The position numbers and the translations under genes are program-made. This document shows positions 48,629 to 57,866 of a stretch of 64,000 bases of DNA, in pieces. Source of the stretch: Nonomuraea aurantiaca (GTDB taxonomy: Bacteria > Actinomycetota > Actinomycetes > Streptosporangiales > Streptosporangiaceae); contig NZ_JAIWNB010000029.1 of the NCBI RefSeq assembly GCF_020215705.1, positions 1 through 64,000 on the forward strand, read 5' to 3'. The notes beneath the pieces are model-generated. The model was not told where the DNA came from. It saw only the letters and a list, made by a program, of their open reading frames with translations, and did not search any database. Position 1 is the stretch's first letter. Every line of letters starts with the position of its first letter.

Positions 48629-49446
48629 GACGGACCCGCAGGCAGAACCTGATCACCTATCTCGGCCTGAGCGTCGGGCTGCTGCTGGTCGTCGGGCCGT
48701 TCTTGTGGGCGGGGCTCAGCTCGCTCAAGCCCGAGGCGGAGATCCGGCGTGACCCGCCGACGTTCTGGCCCGAGACGTTCACGCTGGACAACTACTCCGA
48801 ACTGCTGCAGCGGGTGCACCTCGGGCAGGCGTTCGCGAACAGCGTGTTCGTCGCGCTGGTCATCGTCGCCGGCAACCTGCTCTTCTCCTCGATGGTCGGC
48901 TACGGCTTCGCCAAGATGCGCTTCCGTGGCAGGAACGCCGTCTTCGGGCTGGTGCTGGTGCAGATGGCGGTGCCGGCGATCGTGCTGATGATCCCGCAGT
49001 TCGTGCTGATCGCGAAGCTCGGCATGGTCAACACCTTCCTCGGCATCATCCTGCCGGGGCTGATCACGCCGCTGGGCGTGTTCATGATGCGGCAGTTCAT
49101 CGCGGAGCTGCCCGACGAGCTCATCCACGCGGCGCGGGTGGACGGGGCGGGGGAGTTCCGGATCTTCTTCAGGATCGTGCTGCCGCTCTGCAAGCCCGCG
49201 ATGGCCACGCTGGGCCTGATCACCTTTCTCGGATCATGGAACAACTTCCTCTGGCCGGCCGTGGTGGCGCAGTCGGAGGACGTCTACACGCTGCCCGTGG
49301 CCCTGAACATCCTCAACAGCCACGAAGGCACCCACTACAACCTGCTCATCGCCGGGGCGATGATCGTGGTCGCGCCGATCCTCGTCCTGTTCGTCTTCCT
49401 GCAGCGCTTCTTCATCCAGGGCATCGCCACGTCCGGGCTCAAGTAG
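48625..49446 (+). CDS. Carbohydrate ABC transporter permease (MalG-like)
   Basis: A 273-residue membrane protein starting with a GTG that overlaps the upstream permease stop (GTGA). TFTLDNYSELLQRVHLGQAF, SSMVGYGFAKMRFRGRNAVF, ELIHAARVDGAGEFRIFFRI (EAA loop) and LPLCKPAMATLGLITFLGSW mark it as the second CUT1 permease. Six spans. The upstream part of the open frame is antisense-like filler and is excluded. Confidence 0.93.
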   Translation: MRRTRRQNLITYLGLSVGLLLVVGPFLWAGLSSLKPEAEIRRDPPTFWPETFTLDNYSELLQRVHLGQAFANSVFVALVIVAGNLLFSSMVGYGFAKMRFRGRNAVFGLVLVQMAVPAIVLMIPQFVLIAKLGMVNTFLGIILPGLITPLGVFMMRQFIAELPDELIHAARVDGAGEFRIFFRIVLPLCKPAMATLGLITFLGSWNNFLWPAVVAQSEDVYTLPVALNILNSHEGTHYNLLIAGAMIVVAPILVLFVFLQRFFIQGIATSGLK

Positions 49447-49458
49447 AGGAGCACCCCC

Positions 49459-50982
49459 ATGCGCAAGACCGCCTTGATCGCCGGCCTGCTGGTGCTGGCC
49501 GCCGCTGTGCCCAGCCCGGCCAGCGCTTCATCGGGAAACAGCATGTTATATCAGTACGCGAAGGACACCTGGCGGTCGATGGCCGCCATGGTCGACCCCG
49601 CCACCGGCATCCCGTCCGACAAGGTCACCGGCGACCTGAAGACCAGGGCCAAGGTCACCTCGCCCACCAACATCGGCACCTACCTATGGAGCACGCTCGC
49701 CGCCCGGGACCTGCGCGTCATCGCCTCCGGCGAGGCCACGGCCCGCGTCGGCAAGGTCCTCGACGCGCTGGAGCGGATGGACCGCGACACCCCGACCGGC
49801 CAGTTCTACAACTGGTACGACCCGGCGACCCTCCAGCTCGTCCGCACCTGGCCCGACAACGGCGACCCCGTGCGGCTGTTCGCCTCCAGCGTGGACAACG
49901 GCTGGCTCGCCGCCGCCCTGATGATGGTCCGCACCGCCGTGCCCCGCTACTCCGCGCGGGCGTCGAAGCTGGTCACCTCCATGAACTTCACGTCGTACTA
50001 CGACCCGGCCGCCCGCCCCGACGCGGGCACCGGACTGCTGCGCGGCGGCTTCTGGCCGGAGAAGCCGGAGGGCTGCTCGGTCGAGAGCGACTACGCGGGC
50101 ACCGGCACCACGGTCTGGTCCACCTGCCACCACTACGGCGCGCCCGCCGAGACCCGCATCGGCCAGTACGTGGGCATCGCGCTCGGCCAGATCCCGCCCC
50201 AGAGCTACTTCGGCCCCTACCGGACCTTCCCCGACAACGGCTGCGACTTCGGCTGGCAGGACCAGAAGCCGGTCGGGGCGTGGAAGACGTACCTGGGCGT
50301 CAACGTCTGGGAGGGCACGTACGGCTACCGCGGCATGCGGTTCGTCCCGAACTGGGGCGGCTCGATGTTCGAGGCGCTGATGCCGGACCTGGTCGTGCCC
50401 GAGGCGGCGTGGGCGCCCAAGAGCTGGGGCCGCAACCACCCGGTGTTCGTCAAGGCGCAGATCGAGCACGGCCTGCGCGAGGCGAAGTACGGCTACTGGG
50501 GCTTCTCTCCGTCCAACGACCCGCGCGGCGGCTACCGCGAGTACGGCGTGGACCCGCTCGGCATGGACACCCCGGGCTACACCTCCGACGAGGAGCGCAC
50601 CAGCACCGATCCCGGCTACGAGGGCTGCCGCCCGGCCCAGCCGGAACCCGCCTCCTACGGCGAGGGAGTCGTCACTCCGCACGCCAGTTTCCTGGCTCTG
50701 CCGTACGCGCGGGCCCAGGCGATGGATAACCTGGCCAAGATCCGCAAGAACTTCGACGCCTACGGGCCCGGCGGTTTCTACGACTCCGTCGCGGTCCGCT
50801 CGGGCGCCGTGTCGAAGTGGTACCTCGCGCTCGACCAGGGCATGGTCATGGCCGCCCTGGGCAACGTGCTCACCGGCGGCAGCCTGCACCGTTACTTCGG
50901 CGGCGCGGGCGTCGAGGCGAAACTCCGTCCGGTGATGGAAATCGAGGAGTGGGCCGTTCAGGGGGTCCCTCCCACCAACTGA
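49459..50982 (+). CDS. Secreted glucoamylase-family / GH144-like glycoside hydrolase
   Basis: A 507-residue exported enzyme; signal peptide MRKTALIAGLLVLAAAVPSPASA. The body is an (alpha/alpha)6-type fold: NIGTYLWSTLAARDLRVIAS, GQFYNWYDPATLQLV, VDNGWLAAALMMVR, MFEALMPDLVVPEAAWAPKS, EHGLREAKYGYWGFSPSNDP and TPHASFLALPYARAQAMDNL. The blocks FNWYD, NGWLA, YGYWGFSPS and HASFLAL are shared with the 'glucoamylase family' (DUF3131-like) proteins that include GH144 endo-beta-1,2-glucanases. Placed after a sugar-uptake system, it likely cuts an extracellular glucan. Exact specificity is not proven by sequence. Confidence 0.85.
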   Translation: MRKTALIAGLLVLAAAVPSPASASSGNSMLYQYAKDTWRSMAAMVDPATGIPSDKVTGDLKTRAKVTSPTNIGTYLWSTLAARDLRVIASGEATARVGKVLDALERMDRDTPTGQFYNWYDPATLQLVRTWPDNGDPVRLFASSVDNGWLAAALMMVRTAVPRYSARASKLVTSMNFTSYYDPAARPDAGTGLLRGGFWPEKPEGCSVESDYAGTGTTVWSTCHHYGAPAETRIGQYVGIALGQIPPQSYFGPYRTFPDNGCDFGWQDQKPVGAWKTYLGVNVWEGTYGYRGMRFVPNWGGSMFEALMPDLVVPEAAWAPKSWGRNHPVFVKAQIEHGLREAKYGYWGFSPSNDPRGGYREYGVDPLGMDTPGYTSDEERTSTDPGYEGCRPAQPEPASYGEGVVTPHASFLALPYARAQAMDNLAKIRKNFDAYGPGGFYDSVAVRSGAVSKWYLALDQGMVMAALGNVLTGGSLHRYFGGAGVEAKLRPVMEIEEWAVQGVPPTN

Positions 50983-51009
50983 ACCCTCCAACAGATCGGG
51001 GAATCCCAG

Positions 51010-52812
51010 ATGAGTACGGCTGATGCCGCGCGCCGTGACTGGCGGGAACGCATCCACCAGGCGTCGGGGCAGGCGGTTGCGGCCGCCGAGCCGAGCCTTC
51101 GGGCGCCGGCCGGGCTGCGGGCCGTTCCCGGCGTGGGCCATGTGACGCTGACGTGGGAACCCGTGCCGGAGGCGATCGGCTACCTGGTGCACAGGGACGG
51201 CGTCGCGGTGTCGCAGCCCGACGTGGACGTGGCCGCCGTGCCCGCGTGCCGCTATGTCGACACGGGGCACGGGGCGGCGTCGTACACGGTCGCGGCGATC
51301 GCCTCCATGGAGACCGCCGGGCCCGTCTCGGAGGCGGTCTCGGCGGCTCCGCTGGCGGGCGGACCGGCGGCGGTCAGCGTGCGGGTCGACGCCGCCGCCG
51401 TGACCCGCGACCTGCCCCGGCCGTGGCGGTACATGATCGGCTCCGAGCACCTGTCGTACCTGCTGAGCAAGGACGAGACGGGCGGCCGGCCCATCGGCGA
51501 GGAGCTCACCGAGGCGCTGCGCCTCGTGCGCGCGGAGTTCGGGGTCGAGACGGTCCGCGCCCACGCCATCTTCGGCGACGACCTCGGGGTCTACAAGGAG
51601 GTCGACGGCCAGGCGGTCTACGACTTCGGCAAGGTCGACGAGGTCTACGACACGATCATGGCGCTCGGCCTGCGGCCGATCGTCGAGCTCGGCTACATGC
51701 CGCGCGACCTGGCCGCCGACCCGTCCAGGACGGTGTTCGGCTACGAGGCGATCGTCTCCCCGCCCAAGGACTTCGAGGCGTGGAGCGACCTGGTCAGAGC
51801 GCTGGTCGAGCACTTGGTCGACAGGTACGGGATCCAGGAGCTCATCGAGAACTGGGCCTTCGAGGTATGGAACGAGGCCAACCTCGCCGTCTTCTGGACG
51901 GGCACGCCCGAGGAGTACTTCCTGCTCTACGACGTCAGCGCCGCCGCCGTGAAGAACGTGCACCCCTCGCTCCGGGTCGGCGGGCCCGCCTCGGCGGCCA
52001 ACGGCTGGGTGGAGGAGCTGCTCGCGCACGTCGCCGAATCGGGCGCGGAGCTCGACTTCGTCTCCACCCACACCTACGGCAACGCCCCGCTCGACTGGCG
52101 CCCGGCCCTGGCCAGGTACGGCAGGCCCGACACGCCCGTCTGGTGGACCGAGTGGGGCCCCACCCCGACCCACTTCCACGGCATCGGGGACGGGCCGTTC
52201 GGGGCCACGTTCCTGCTGCACGGCATGAAGTCGGCGGCGGGCCGGCTGGCCGCCGTGTCGCACTGGGTGGCCTCGGACCACTTCGAGGAGCTGGGGCGGC
52301 CGCCACGGCTCTTCCACGGCGGTTTCGGCCTGCTGACGGTCGGCAACCTGCGCAAGCCCCGCTTCCACGCGCTCACGCTGGCCACCCGCCTGGGTGACGC
52401 GGAGCTGGCGACCGTGGTCGAAGGCGACGCCGGTGGGGTCGAGGTCTGGGCGGCGCGCCATGCGGACGGGCGCGTCGGGGTGCTGGCCTGGAACGGCACG
52501 CTCAACCAGGCGCAGGCCGACGGGGCCCCCGAGCTGTCGCGCGCGGTCTCCTTGACGGTCGCGGGCCTCGACGGGGACTACACGCTCACCCACCACCGCG
52601 TCGACGAGTGGCACTCCAACATCGGGGCGGTCTGGCGGGCGATGGGCGGTGGCGACTGGCCCCTGGAGCACCAGTGGGACAAGCTGCGCTCGGACAACAC
52701 CCTGGACGAGCTGACCCCGGCGACCGTGGTCACGGCCGCGGGCGGTGCGGTGACGGTGGACTTCAACCTGCCGATGCCGGGCGTGTCGTTCGTCGAGCTG
52801 ACCCCGCGCTGA
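51010..52812 (+). CDS. GH39-like glycoside hydrolase
   Basis: A 600-residue protein without a signal peptide. Residues about 35-120 form a fibronectin type III-like domain (PAGLRAVPGVGHVTLTWEPV). A clan GH-A (beta/alpha)8 barrel follows: RAHAIFGDDLGVYKE, GLRPIVELGYMPRDLA, acid/base ENWAFEVWNEANLAVFW and nucleophile PVWWTEWGPTPTHFHG. The C-terminal beta-sandwich has VLAWNGTLNQ and HHRVDEWHSN. This is the layout of GH39 beta-xylosidases/iduronidase-like enzymes. Being cytosolic and last in the operon, it probably degrades the imported oligosaccharide. Confidence 0.87.
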   Translation: MSTADAARRDWRERIHQASGQAVAAAEPSLRAPAGLRAVPGVGHVTLTWEPVPEAIGYLVHRDGVAVSQPDVDVAAVPACRYVDTGHGAASYTVAAIASMETAGPVSEAVSAAPLAGGPAAVSVRVDAAAVTRDLPRPWRYMIGSEHLSYLLSKDETGGRPIGEELTEALRLVRAEFGVETVRAHAIFGDDLGVYKEVDGQAVYDFGKVDEVYDTIMALGLRPIVELGYMPRDLAADPSRTVFGYEAIVSPPKDFEAWSDLVRALVEHLVDRYGIQELIENWAFEVWNEANLAVFWTGTPEEYFLLYDVSAAAVKNVHPSLRVGGPASAANGWVEELLAHVAESGAELDFVSTHTYGNAPLDWRPALARYGRPDTPVWWTEWGPTPTHFHGIGDGPFGATFLLHGMKSAAGRLAAVSHWVASDHFEELGRPPRLFHGGFGLLTVGNLRKPRFHALTLATRLGDAELATVVEGDAGGVEVWAARHADGRVGVLAWNGTLNQAQADGAPELSRAVSLTVAGLDGDYTLTHHRVDEWHSNIGAVWRAMGGGDWPLEHQWDKLRSDNTLDELTPATVVTAAGGAVTVDFNLPMPGVSFVELTPR

Positions 52813-52824
52813 CGCCCGACGGCC

Positions 52825-53280
52825 TCAGAGGTAGGGGCGCGTGACGGAGACCAGGTCGGCGGCGGCGTCGCGGGTGCCGACGTAGACGGCCGTCTCGGGG
52901 GTGCGCTCCCGCACGTCGCGGTCGCGGATCGCGAACACGGCGGGCGCCGCCCCCACGTCGCCGTAGCGGGAGGTGACGGCGGCGTCGATCGCCCGGCGCG
53001 CGTCGGCCACCACGTCACGCGAGGTGTGCCCGGTCCCGGAGGCGGCCAGGTAGCCGAGCAGCGCCGCGAACCTGGGCTCGCCCTCGGCCGCTGGCCGCTG
53101 CCGGGGCAGCACCGGGCGGTCGAGCCAGAACACCTTGCCCGCCAGGAACGCGGCGTAGCTCACGTCGTCATGGTCGAGCGTCCGCGCCGTCTCTGCCAGC
53201 AGCTCCCCGAACTCGGCCAGGTCCGCCTGCGGCGGCAGGTCCGTGGTGACGAACAGGGGCACGATCAGCGAGTCCAGCAT
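52825..53280 (-). CDS. Hypothetical protein
   Basis: A 151-residue protein with GGAGGG 8 bases before the ATG. It reads SLIVPLFVTTDLPPQADLAE, FLAGKVFWLDRPVLPRQRPA, SGTGHTSRDVVADARRAIDA and ETAVYVGTRDAAADLVSVTR. Mixed alpha/beta, no membrane span, no cysteines, no recognised motif. It is convergent with the GH39-like gene (12 bases apart). The ribosome site and codon pattern support a real gene, but no function is visible. Confidence 0.65.
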   Translation of the reverse strand: MLDSLIVPLFVTTDLPPQADLAEFGELLAETARTLDHDDVSYAAFLAGKVFWLDRPVLPRQRPAAEGEPRFAALLGYLAASGTGHTSRDVVADARRAIDAAVTSRYGDVGAAPAVFAIRDRDVRERTPETAVYVGTRDAAADLVSVTRPYL

Positions 53281-53419
53281 GTGGGTATCCCTCCGTGAGG
53301 AGCCTCATCGTAGGGTGCGCCACTGACAATCCCGCGTGACGCCACAGCCGTGTCGCCAGAAGAAGACAGCGCGCCGGAACGCCACGCAGGAAGACCGCGC
53401 CGGAACACCGCGCCGCCAG

Positions 53420-54787
53420 CTACTCGCCCAGGTTCGCGGCCAGCAGGTCGAGCAGCGGCTGCCGCCGTACGCACCGCTCCAGCGCGAAGGAGTCGGCCAG
53501 CTCCACCACGTCGTCGTCGGACAGCCCCCTGAACAGCTCGGCGTACTCGGGCAGCATCGCCTGCGCGATGAGGATGTGCCTGATCAGGTCGTCGGCCTGG
53601 TAACGCGCCCCCCACGGATAGGGAGCCCAGCCGGGGGCCTCGGTGTCGAGCAGCGTGTGCAGCGGCGCCAGGACGTCGGCCGACTCCTCCATGGTGGAGC
53701 CCCACCGGTCCGCGCCGAGCCGCCCCTTCTTGGCGATGAACGCCCCGAACCTGTCGAGGTACGGCCCCGCCGCGTGGACCAGCCCCTGCAGCCCCACGTC
53801 CTTGTACGTCCACAGCGACCAGCCGGCCCCGTGCTCGTCGTAGATGTCGAGCTGGTCGCGCAGGATCTGGTAGCGCTGCTCGTCGATCTCGGGACGACCG
53901 GTGTAGACGGGCCCGAACTCACCCACCCACAGCGGCGTCCCCGTCTCGCGCTGGAATCGGGACCGCTTCTGGAAGGTCCGCTCCAGCTCTTTCCGGTCGC
54001 ACCACTCGCCGCGGGTGTAGCCGGGGTACGGCCCGCCGTGCGCGAACCCGGCCAGGGCGTAGTCGTGGCAGACGAAGACCGTGTTCCCGTACACCTCACG
54101 GAAGATCGAGAAGTCCGTGGCGTAGGTGTTGCCGTCGAGGAACAGCACGTGCCGCGGATCGGCGGCGCGCATCGCCTTGACCAGCCGGTCGTAGAACGGC
54201 CCGACCACCTTGCCGTTCGGATCGCCCGGCTCGTTGACCGGGTTGTACCCGGCCACCCACGGGTGCTCGCGGTAGCGGTCGGCGATGGTCTCCCACAGGT
54301 GGACGGCCCGGTCCTGGAAGTGGCGATGGTTCCAGAACGCGGCGACGTGGGTGGGATTGTCGGAGTGCCAGTGCTGGTTCTGCGCGCCGGGCAGGGCGTG
54401 CAGGCCGATGACGCTGTACACGCCGTACGAGCCGAGCAGGTCGACCACCCGGTCGAGGTGGCGGAAGCCGCGCTCGATGACCTCGAAGGGCCGCTGGTCG
54501 GACTCGAGGCGGCGGTAGTTGACCGGGATGCGCACGCAGTTCACGCCCAGCCCGGCCAGCAGCGCCGCGTCCTGTTCGGTGAAGAACGAGGTCAGCAGCC
54601 GCTCGAAGAACAGCTCCGCCCGATCCTCGCCCAGCACCCCCTGTACGGCCTCGCGCATCGCCGTCTCGTTGGCGGGGTAGCCGGTGATGAAGTTCTCCAT
54701 GTTCAGCCAGCCCCCGAGCCCCACCCCGCGTAGCCGTACCGGAGTGGAGTCGGCGGTGACGAGCCGGCTTCCGGAAACCTGCAGCAT
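53420..54787 (-). CDS. GH5 family glycoside hydrolase (cellulase family)
   Basis: A 455-residue protein lacking a signal peptide. N-terminus VRLRGVGLGGWLNMENFITG; then GVNCVRIPVNYRRLESDQRP; acid/base WVAGYNPVNEPGDPNGKVVG; histidine block VCHDYALAGFAHGGPYPGYT; nucleophile PLWVGEFGPVYTGRPE; and SLWTYKDVGLQG. This is a GH5 (beta/alpha)8 enzyme with both catalytic glutamates present. It is the last gene of the operon 53420-57844 and starts 2 bases after the permease stop, so it likely splits an imported beta-linked oligosaccharide in the cytosol. The C-terminal 70 residues are an extra helical extension. Confidence 0.88.
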   Translation of the reverse strand: MLQVSGSRLVTADSTPVRLRGVGLGGWLNMENFITGYPANETAMREAVQGVLGEDRAELFFERLLTSFFTEQDAALLAGLGVNCVRIPVNYRRLESDQRPFEVIERGFRHLDRVVDLLGSYGVYSVIGLHALPGAQNQHWHSDNPTHVAAFWNHRHFQDRAVHLWETIADRYREHPWVAGYNPVNEPGDPNGKVVGPFYDRLVKAMRAADPRHVLFLDGNTYATDFSIFREVYGNTVFVCHDYALAGFAHGGPYPGYTRGEWCDRKELERTFQKRSRFQRETGTPLWVGEFGPVYTGRPEIDEQRYQILRDQLDIYDEHGAGWSLWTYKDVGLQGLVHAAGPYLDRFGAFIAKKGRLGADRWGSTMEESADVLAPLHTLLDTEAPGWAPYPWGARYQADDLIRHILIAQAMLPEYAELFRGLSDDDVVELADSFALERCVRRQPLLDLLAANLGE

Positions 54788-54789
54788 GT

Positions 54790-55608
54790 TCACCCTTTCG
54801 TGGCTCCAGCGGTGAGGCCACCGATCAGGTGGCGTTCGGCGATGGCGTAGAACCCGAGCGCGGGCACCATGGCCAGGACGAGGTAGGCGAGGATCCGGGC
54901 GGTGTCGGAGCTGTACTGGCCCTGGAACTGCTGGATGCCGAGCGGCAGCGTCCATCCGGACTCGTCGCTGAAGACGACCAGCGGCAGCATGAAGTTGTTC
55001 CAGCTCCCGACGATCGCCAGGACGGAGACCGTGGCCAGCGCGGGCCGGGCCATCGGCAGCAGGATGCGCCAGAAGAAGCCGAAGGCCGAGCAGCCGTCGA
55101 TGGTGGCCGCCTCCTCGATCTCGCCGGGGATGCTCCTGAAGAAGCCGCGCAGGATGAGGATCGTCAGCGGCAGCCCGAAGGCGGCCTGCGTGAGGATCAC
55201 GCCGAGCGGGCTGTCGAGCAGGCCGAACGTACGCAGCAGCACGAAGATCGGCAGGATCGCCACCGCGAACGGGAACATCAGCCCCATCGTGAACAGCGTG
55301 AACAGCACCTCCCTGCCGCGGAAGGCGAACCTGGCGAAGACGAAGGCGGCCAGCGCCGACAGCGCGACGACGAGCACGGTCGAGGCCAGCGCGATGAACG
55401 TGCTGTTCCACAGCTGCCGCCAGAACGAGCCCTGGGTGAACACCTCGGTGTAGTTCGACGGGACCCAGGGGTCGGGCAGCCCGAACGGGTTGACCGACAG
55501 CTGGGCGGTGCTCTTGAAGCCGCCGAGCAGCGCGTAGACGACCGGGATGAGGATGAACGCGCCGACGATCCACGCGATCACGTGCAGGGGCAGTGTCGGC
55601 CGTCTCAT
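54790..55608 (-). CDS. Carbohydrate ABC transporter permease (MalG-like)
   Basis: A 272-residue, six-span permease: PLHVIAWIVGAFILIPVVYA, FRSIPGEIEEAATIDGCSAF (EAA loop), RILLPMARPALATVSVLAIV and SWNNFMLPLVVFSDESGWTL. The start ATG at 55608 overlaps the stop of the partner permease (ATGA); the longer open frame upstream lies within that gene and is rejected. It forms the channel with the next gene for a CUT1 system. Confidence 0.93.
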   Translation of the reverse strand: MRRPTLPLHVIAWIVGAFILIPVVYALLGGFKSTAQLSVNPFGLPDPWVPSNYTEVFTQGSFWRQLWNSTFIALASTVLVVALSALAAFVFARFAFRGREVLFTLFTMGLMFPFAVAILPIFVLLRTFGLLDSPLGVILTQAAFGLPLTILILRGFFRSIPGEIEEAATIDGCSAFGFFWRILLPMARPALATVSVLAIVGSWNNFMLPLVVFSDESGWTLPLGIQQFQGQYSSDTARILAYLVLAMVPALGFYAIAERHLIGGLTAGATKG

Positions 55609-56567
55609 CGGCGGTCTCCCATCCTGGTGGTCGCGCCCTCGAGGTCGCGGCGCATCACGAAGCGCTGGTAGGCGAGGGCGAAGACGAGGCTGAGGCCGAA
55701 CATCACCACGCTGATCGCGCTGGCGTAGCCGACCTGGGCGCGCTTGAACCCGAACTCCAGCATCGTGACGGCCATCGTCTCCGAGGAGTGCGAGGGGCCG
55801 CCCTGGGTGAGGATCCAGACCAGGTCGAACAGCTGGATCGTGTAGATGACCGACAGGAACACGCTGATCCTGATCGTCGGCCCCAGCAACGGCAGCGTGA
55901 CGTGCCAGAACACCCGCCACGGAGTGCCGCCGTCGATCTGGGCGGCCTCGATCAGCTCTTCGGGGATGTTCTGCCGCCCGGCCAGGTAGATCATCATGTG
56001 GAAGCCGAAGTACTTCCACGTCATGACCAGGAAGAGCGACAGCATCACGGTGTCAGGGTCGGCGAGCCAGTCGGAGTTCAGCCCGACCAGGCCCAGGATC
56101 CGGTTCCCCACCCCCGCGTCCGGCGACAGGATCAGCGAGAACAGCACGCCGGTGATCACTTCGGAGAGCACGTACGGCGCGAAGAACACCAGCCGGTACA
56201 GCGTCCGCCCGCGGATGCGCTGGTTGAGCAGCATGGCGATGCCCAGCGAGATGGGCAGCTGCACCACGACGGTCAGGACGACGAGGACCACCAGGTGCCG
56301 GACGTCGTCCCCGAAGACCTCCGTGCCGAACAGCCGGGTGAAGTTGTCCAGTCCGATGAAGTTGGTCGGCAGCCCGCCGAAGCCGTTCCACTTGAAGGCG
56401 CTGGCGTAGAAGGCGATGAGGATCGGCGCCACGACGAGCAGCAGGAACAGCACCAGCGCGGGCAGGACGAACAGCGCGATCGTCACCCAGCCGCGCCGCC
56501 GCCCCGGGGAGGGGGAGGCGGGGGCCGGGAGCGCGGTCGCCTCCGGTCCCCGGGTCAGCGTCGTCAT
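55605..56567 (-). CDS. Carbohydrate ABC transporter permease (MalF-like)
   Basis: A 320-residue permease with a proline-rich N-terminus, then six spans (WVTIALFVLPALVLFLLLVV...). EAA loop ELIEAAQIDGGTPWRVFWHV, and LFDLVWILTQGGPSHSSETM near the C-terminus. The ATG at 56567 overlaps the stop of the binding-protein gene (ATGA). As in the other CUT1 locus, no ATPase gene is present. Confidence 0.93.
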   Translation of the reverse strand: MTTLTRGPEATALPAPASPSPGRRRGWVTIALFVLPALVLFLLLVVAPILIAFYASAFKWNGFGGLPTNFIGLDNFTRLFGTEVFGDDVRHLVVLVVLTVVVQLPISLGIAMLLNQRIRGRTLYRLVFFAPYVLSEVITGVLFSLILSPDAGVGNRILGLVGLNSDWLADPDTVMLSLFLVMTWKYFGFHMMIYLAGRQNIPEELIEAAQIDGGTPWRVFWHVTLPLLGPTIRISVFLSVIYTIQLFDLVWILTQGGPSHSSETMAVTMLEFGFKRAQVGYASAISVVMFGLSLVFALAYQRFVMRRDLEGATTRMGDRR

Positions 56568-57844
56568 TCGCTCTTGGCCACTTCCGTGATGGCCTCGACG
56601 ACCTGCTGAGGTGTCTTGGTGCCGGCGATGAGCTGCGCCACGCTGTCGTTGACCTCCTGGCCGACCGCGGGCGGGTACGCCTGGTCGAGGAAGAGCTGGA
56701 AGCCGGTGGCGGAGGCCAGCGACTGGGCCACCACCTTCAGGTTGGCGTCCTTGACCGCGCTCTCCTCGCCCTTCAGCACGGGAAGCACCCCGCCGGACTC
56801 GACGGCCTTGGCGTGATTGCCCTTCTCGGTCATGAACTTCACGAACTCCACCGCCTCCGCGGGCGCGTCGGCGCCCACCGCGATGCCACCGCCGCCGCCG
56901 AACGCCTCGGTGATCGCGCCCTTGCCGCCGTCGACCGTCGGGAAGGGGAAGAAGCCCAGGTTGTCGCGGAGTCCCTTGCCCGACGACGCCTGGACGGTCG
57001 GCGCCCACTGGCCCATCAGCTCCATCGCGGCCTTGCCGTTGGACATGGTCGCGGCCTGGCCGTCAGGGGTGCCGTAGCCGGCTCCGAGGAAGCCCTTCTG
57101 GAACGGTTGCAGGTCGACCAGCGCCTTGAGCTGCTGGCCGGCGGCGACGAAGTCGGGCTTGGTGAAGTCGTGGTCCACCCCGGCCTGCCGCAGGGCGGGC
57201 AGCCCGCCGATGCGCATGGCCAGGTAGGCCCAGTAGTAGTGGCCGGGCCACTTCTCCTTGCCGGCCAGCGCGATCGGGGTGGTCCCCGACGCCTTCAGCT
57301 TCTTGACGGCCTCCAGGAACTCCGTCCACGTGGCGGGCGGCGCGGTGATGCCCGCCTTGGCGAAGAGCTGCTTGTTGTACCAGAAACCGACCATCCCGAT
57401 GTCGGTCGGCAGCGCGTACGTCTTGCCGTCGAACTGGTAGGCCGCCAGCGACGCCTTGGTGAAACCGTCCATGACCGGAGCGACGTCGGTGGTGATGTCC
57501 TTGACCAGGCCCGCGTCGATCTGTTGCCTCAGGACGCCGCCGCCCCACGTGGCGAACAGGTCGGGCGCCTTGCCCGACTGCGTGAGCGTGGTCAGCTTGG
57601 CCTTGTAGGCGTCGTTCTCCAGGACGGTGAGCTTCATGGTGACGTTGGGATGCGCGGCCTCGAACTCCTTGGCCCTGGTCGCCCACATCGTCTTCAACGG
57701 CTCGGAGGTCGACAAGTGCCACCACTCGAGCGTCACCTTCGCGGCCGAGGCCGGCTTGCCGCTCCGCGCGGGCTCCGGGGTCCCGCCACCGCCGCAGCCG
57801 GCGAGGAGTAAGGCCGTGGCGACCAGTACGAGACTGCGCCTCAT
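56564..57844 (-). CDS. Carbohydrate ABC transporter substrate-binding lipoprotein (CUT1)
   Basis: A 426-residue exported lipoprotein (MRRSLVLVATALLLAGC). Mature part: VTLEWWHLSTSEPLKTMWAT, TMKLTVLENDAYKAKLTTLT, KAPDLFATWGGGVLRQQIDA, TYALPTDIGMVGFWYNKQLF and FGGGGGIAVGADAPAEAVEF. Such features are common in receptors for xylo- or cello-oligosaccharides. GAAGGGAA precedes the ATG. Two GAAAGTTTC operators lie between it and the divergent LacI gene. It is the first gene of the operon ending with the GH5 enzyme. Confidence 0.94.
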   Translation of the reverse strand: MRRSLVLVATALLLAGCGGGGTPEPARSGKPASAAKVTLEWWHLSTSEPLKTMWATRAKEFEAAHPNVTMKLTVLENDAYKAKLTTLTQSGKAPDLFATWGGGVLRQQIDAGLVKDITTDVAPVMDGFTKASLAAYQFDGKTYALPTDIGMVGFWYNKQLFAKAGITAPPATWTEFLEAVKKLKASGTTPIALAGKEKWPGHYYWAYLAMRIGGLPALRQAGVDHDFTKPDFVAAGQQLKALVDLQPFQKGFLGAGYGTPDGQAATMSNGKAAMELMGQWAPTVQASSGKGLRDNLGFFPFPTVDGGKGAITEAFGGGGGIAVGADAPAEAVEFVKFMTEKGNHAKAVESGGVLPVLKGEESAVKDANLKVVAQSLASATGFQLFLDQAYPPAVGQEVNDSVAQLIAGTKTPQQVVEAITEVAKSE

Positions 57845-57866
57845 AGGGGTTCCCTTCTCCGCTGCT

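Noticed and set aside
49684..52671. 995-codon antisense frame opposite the GH144/GH39-like genes
   Set aside because: Shadow of two strongly supported glycosidase genes; no family features despite its length.
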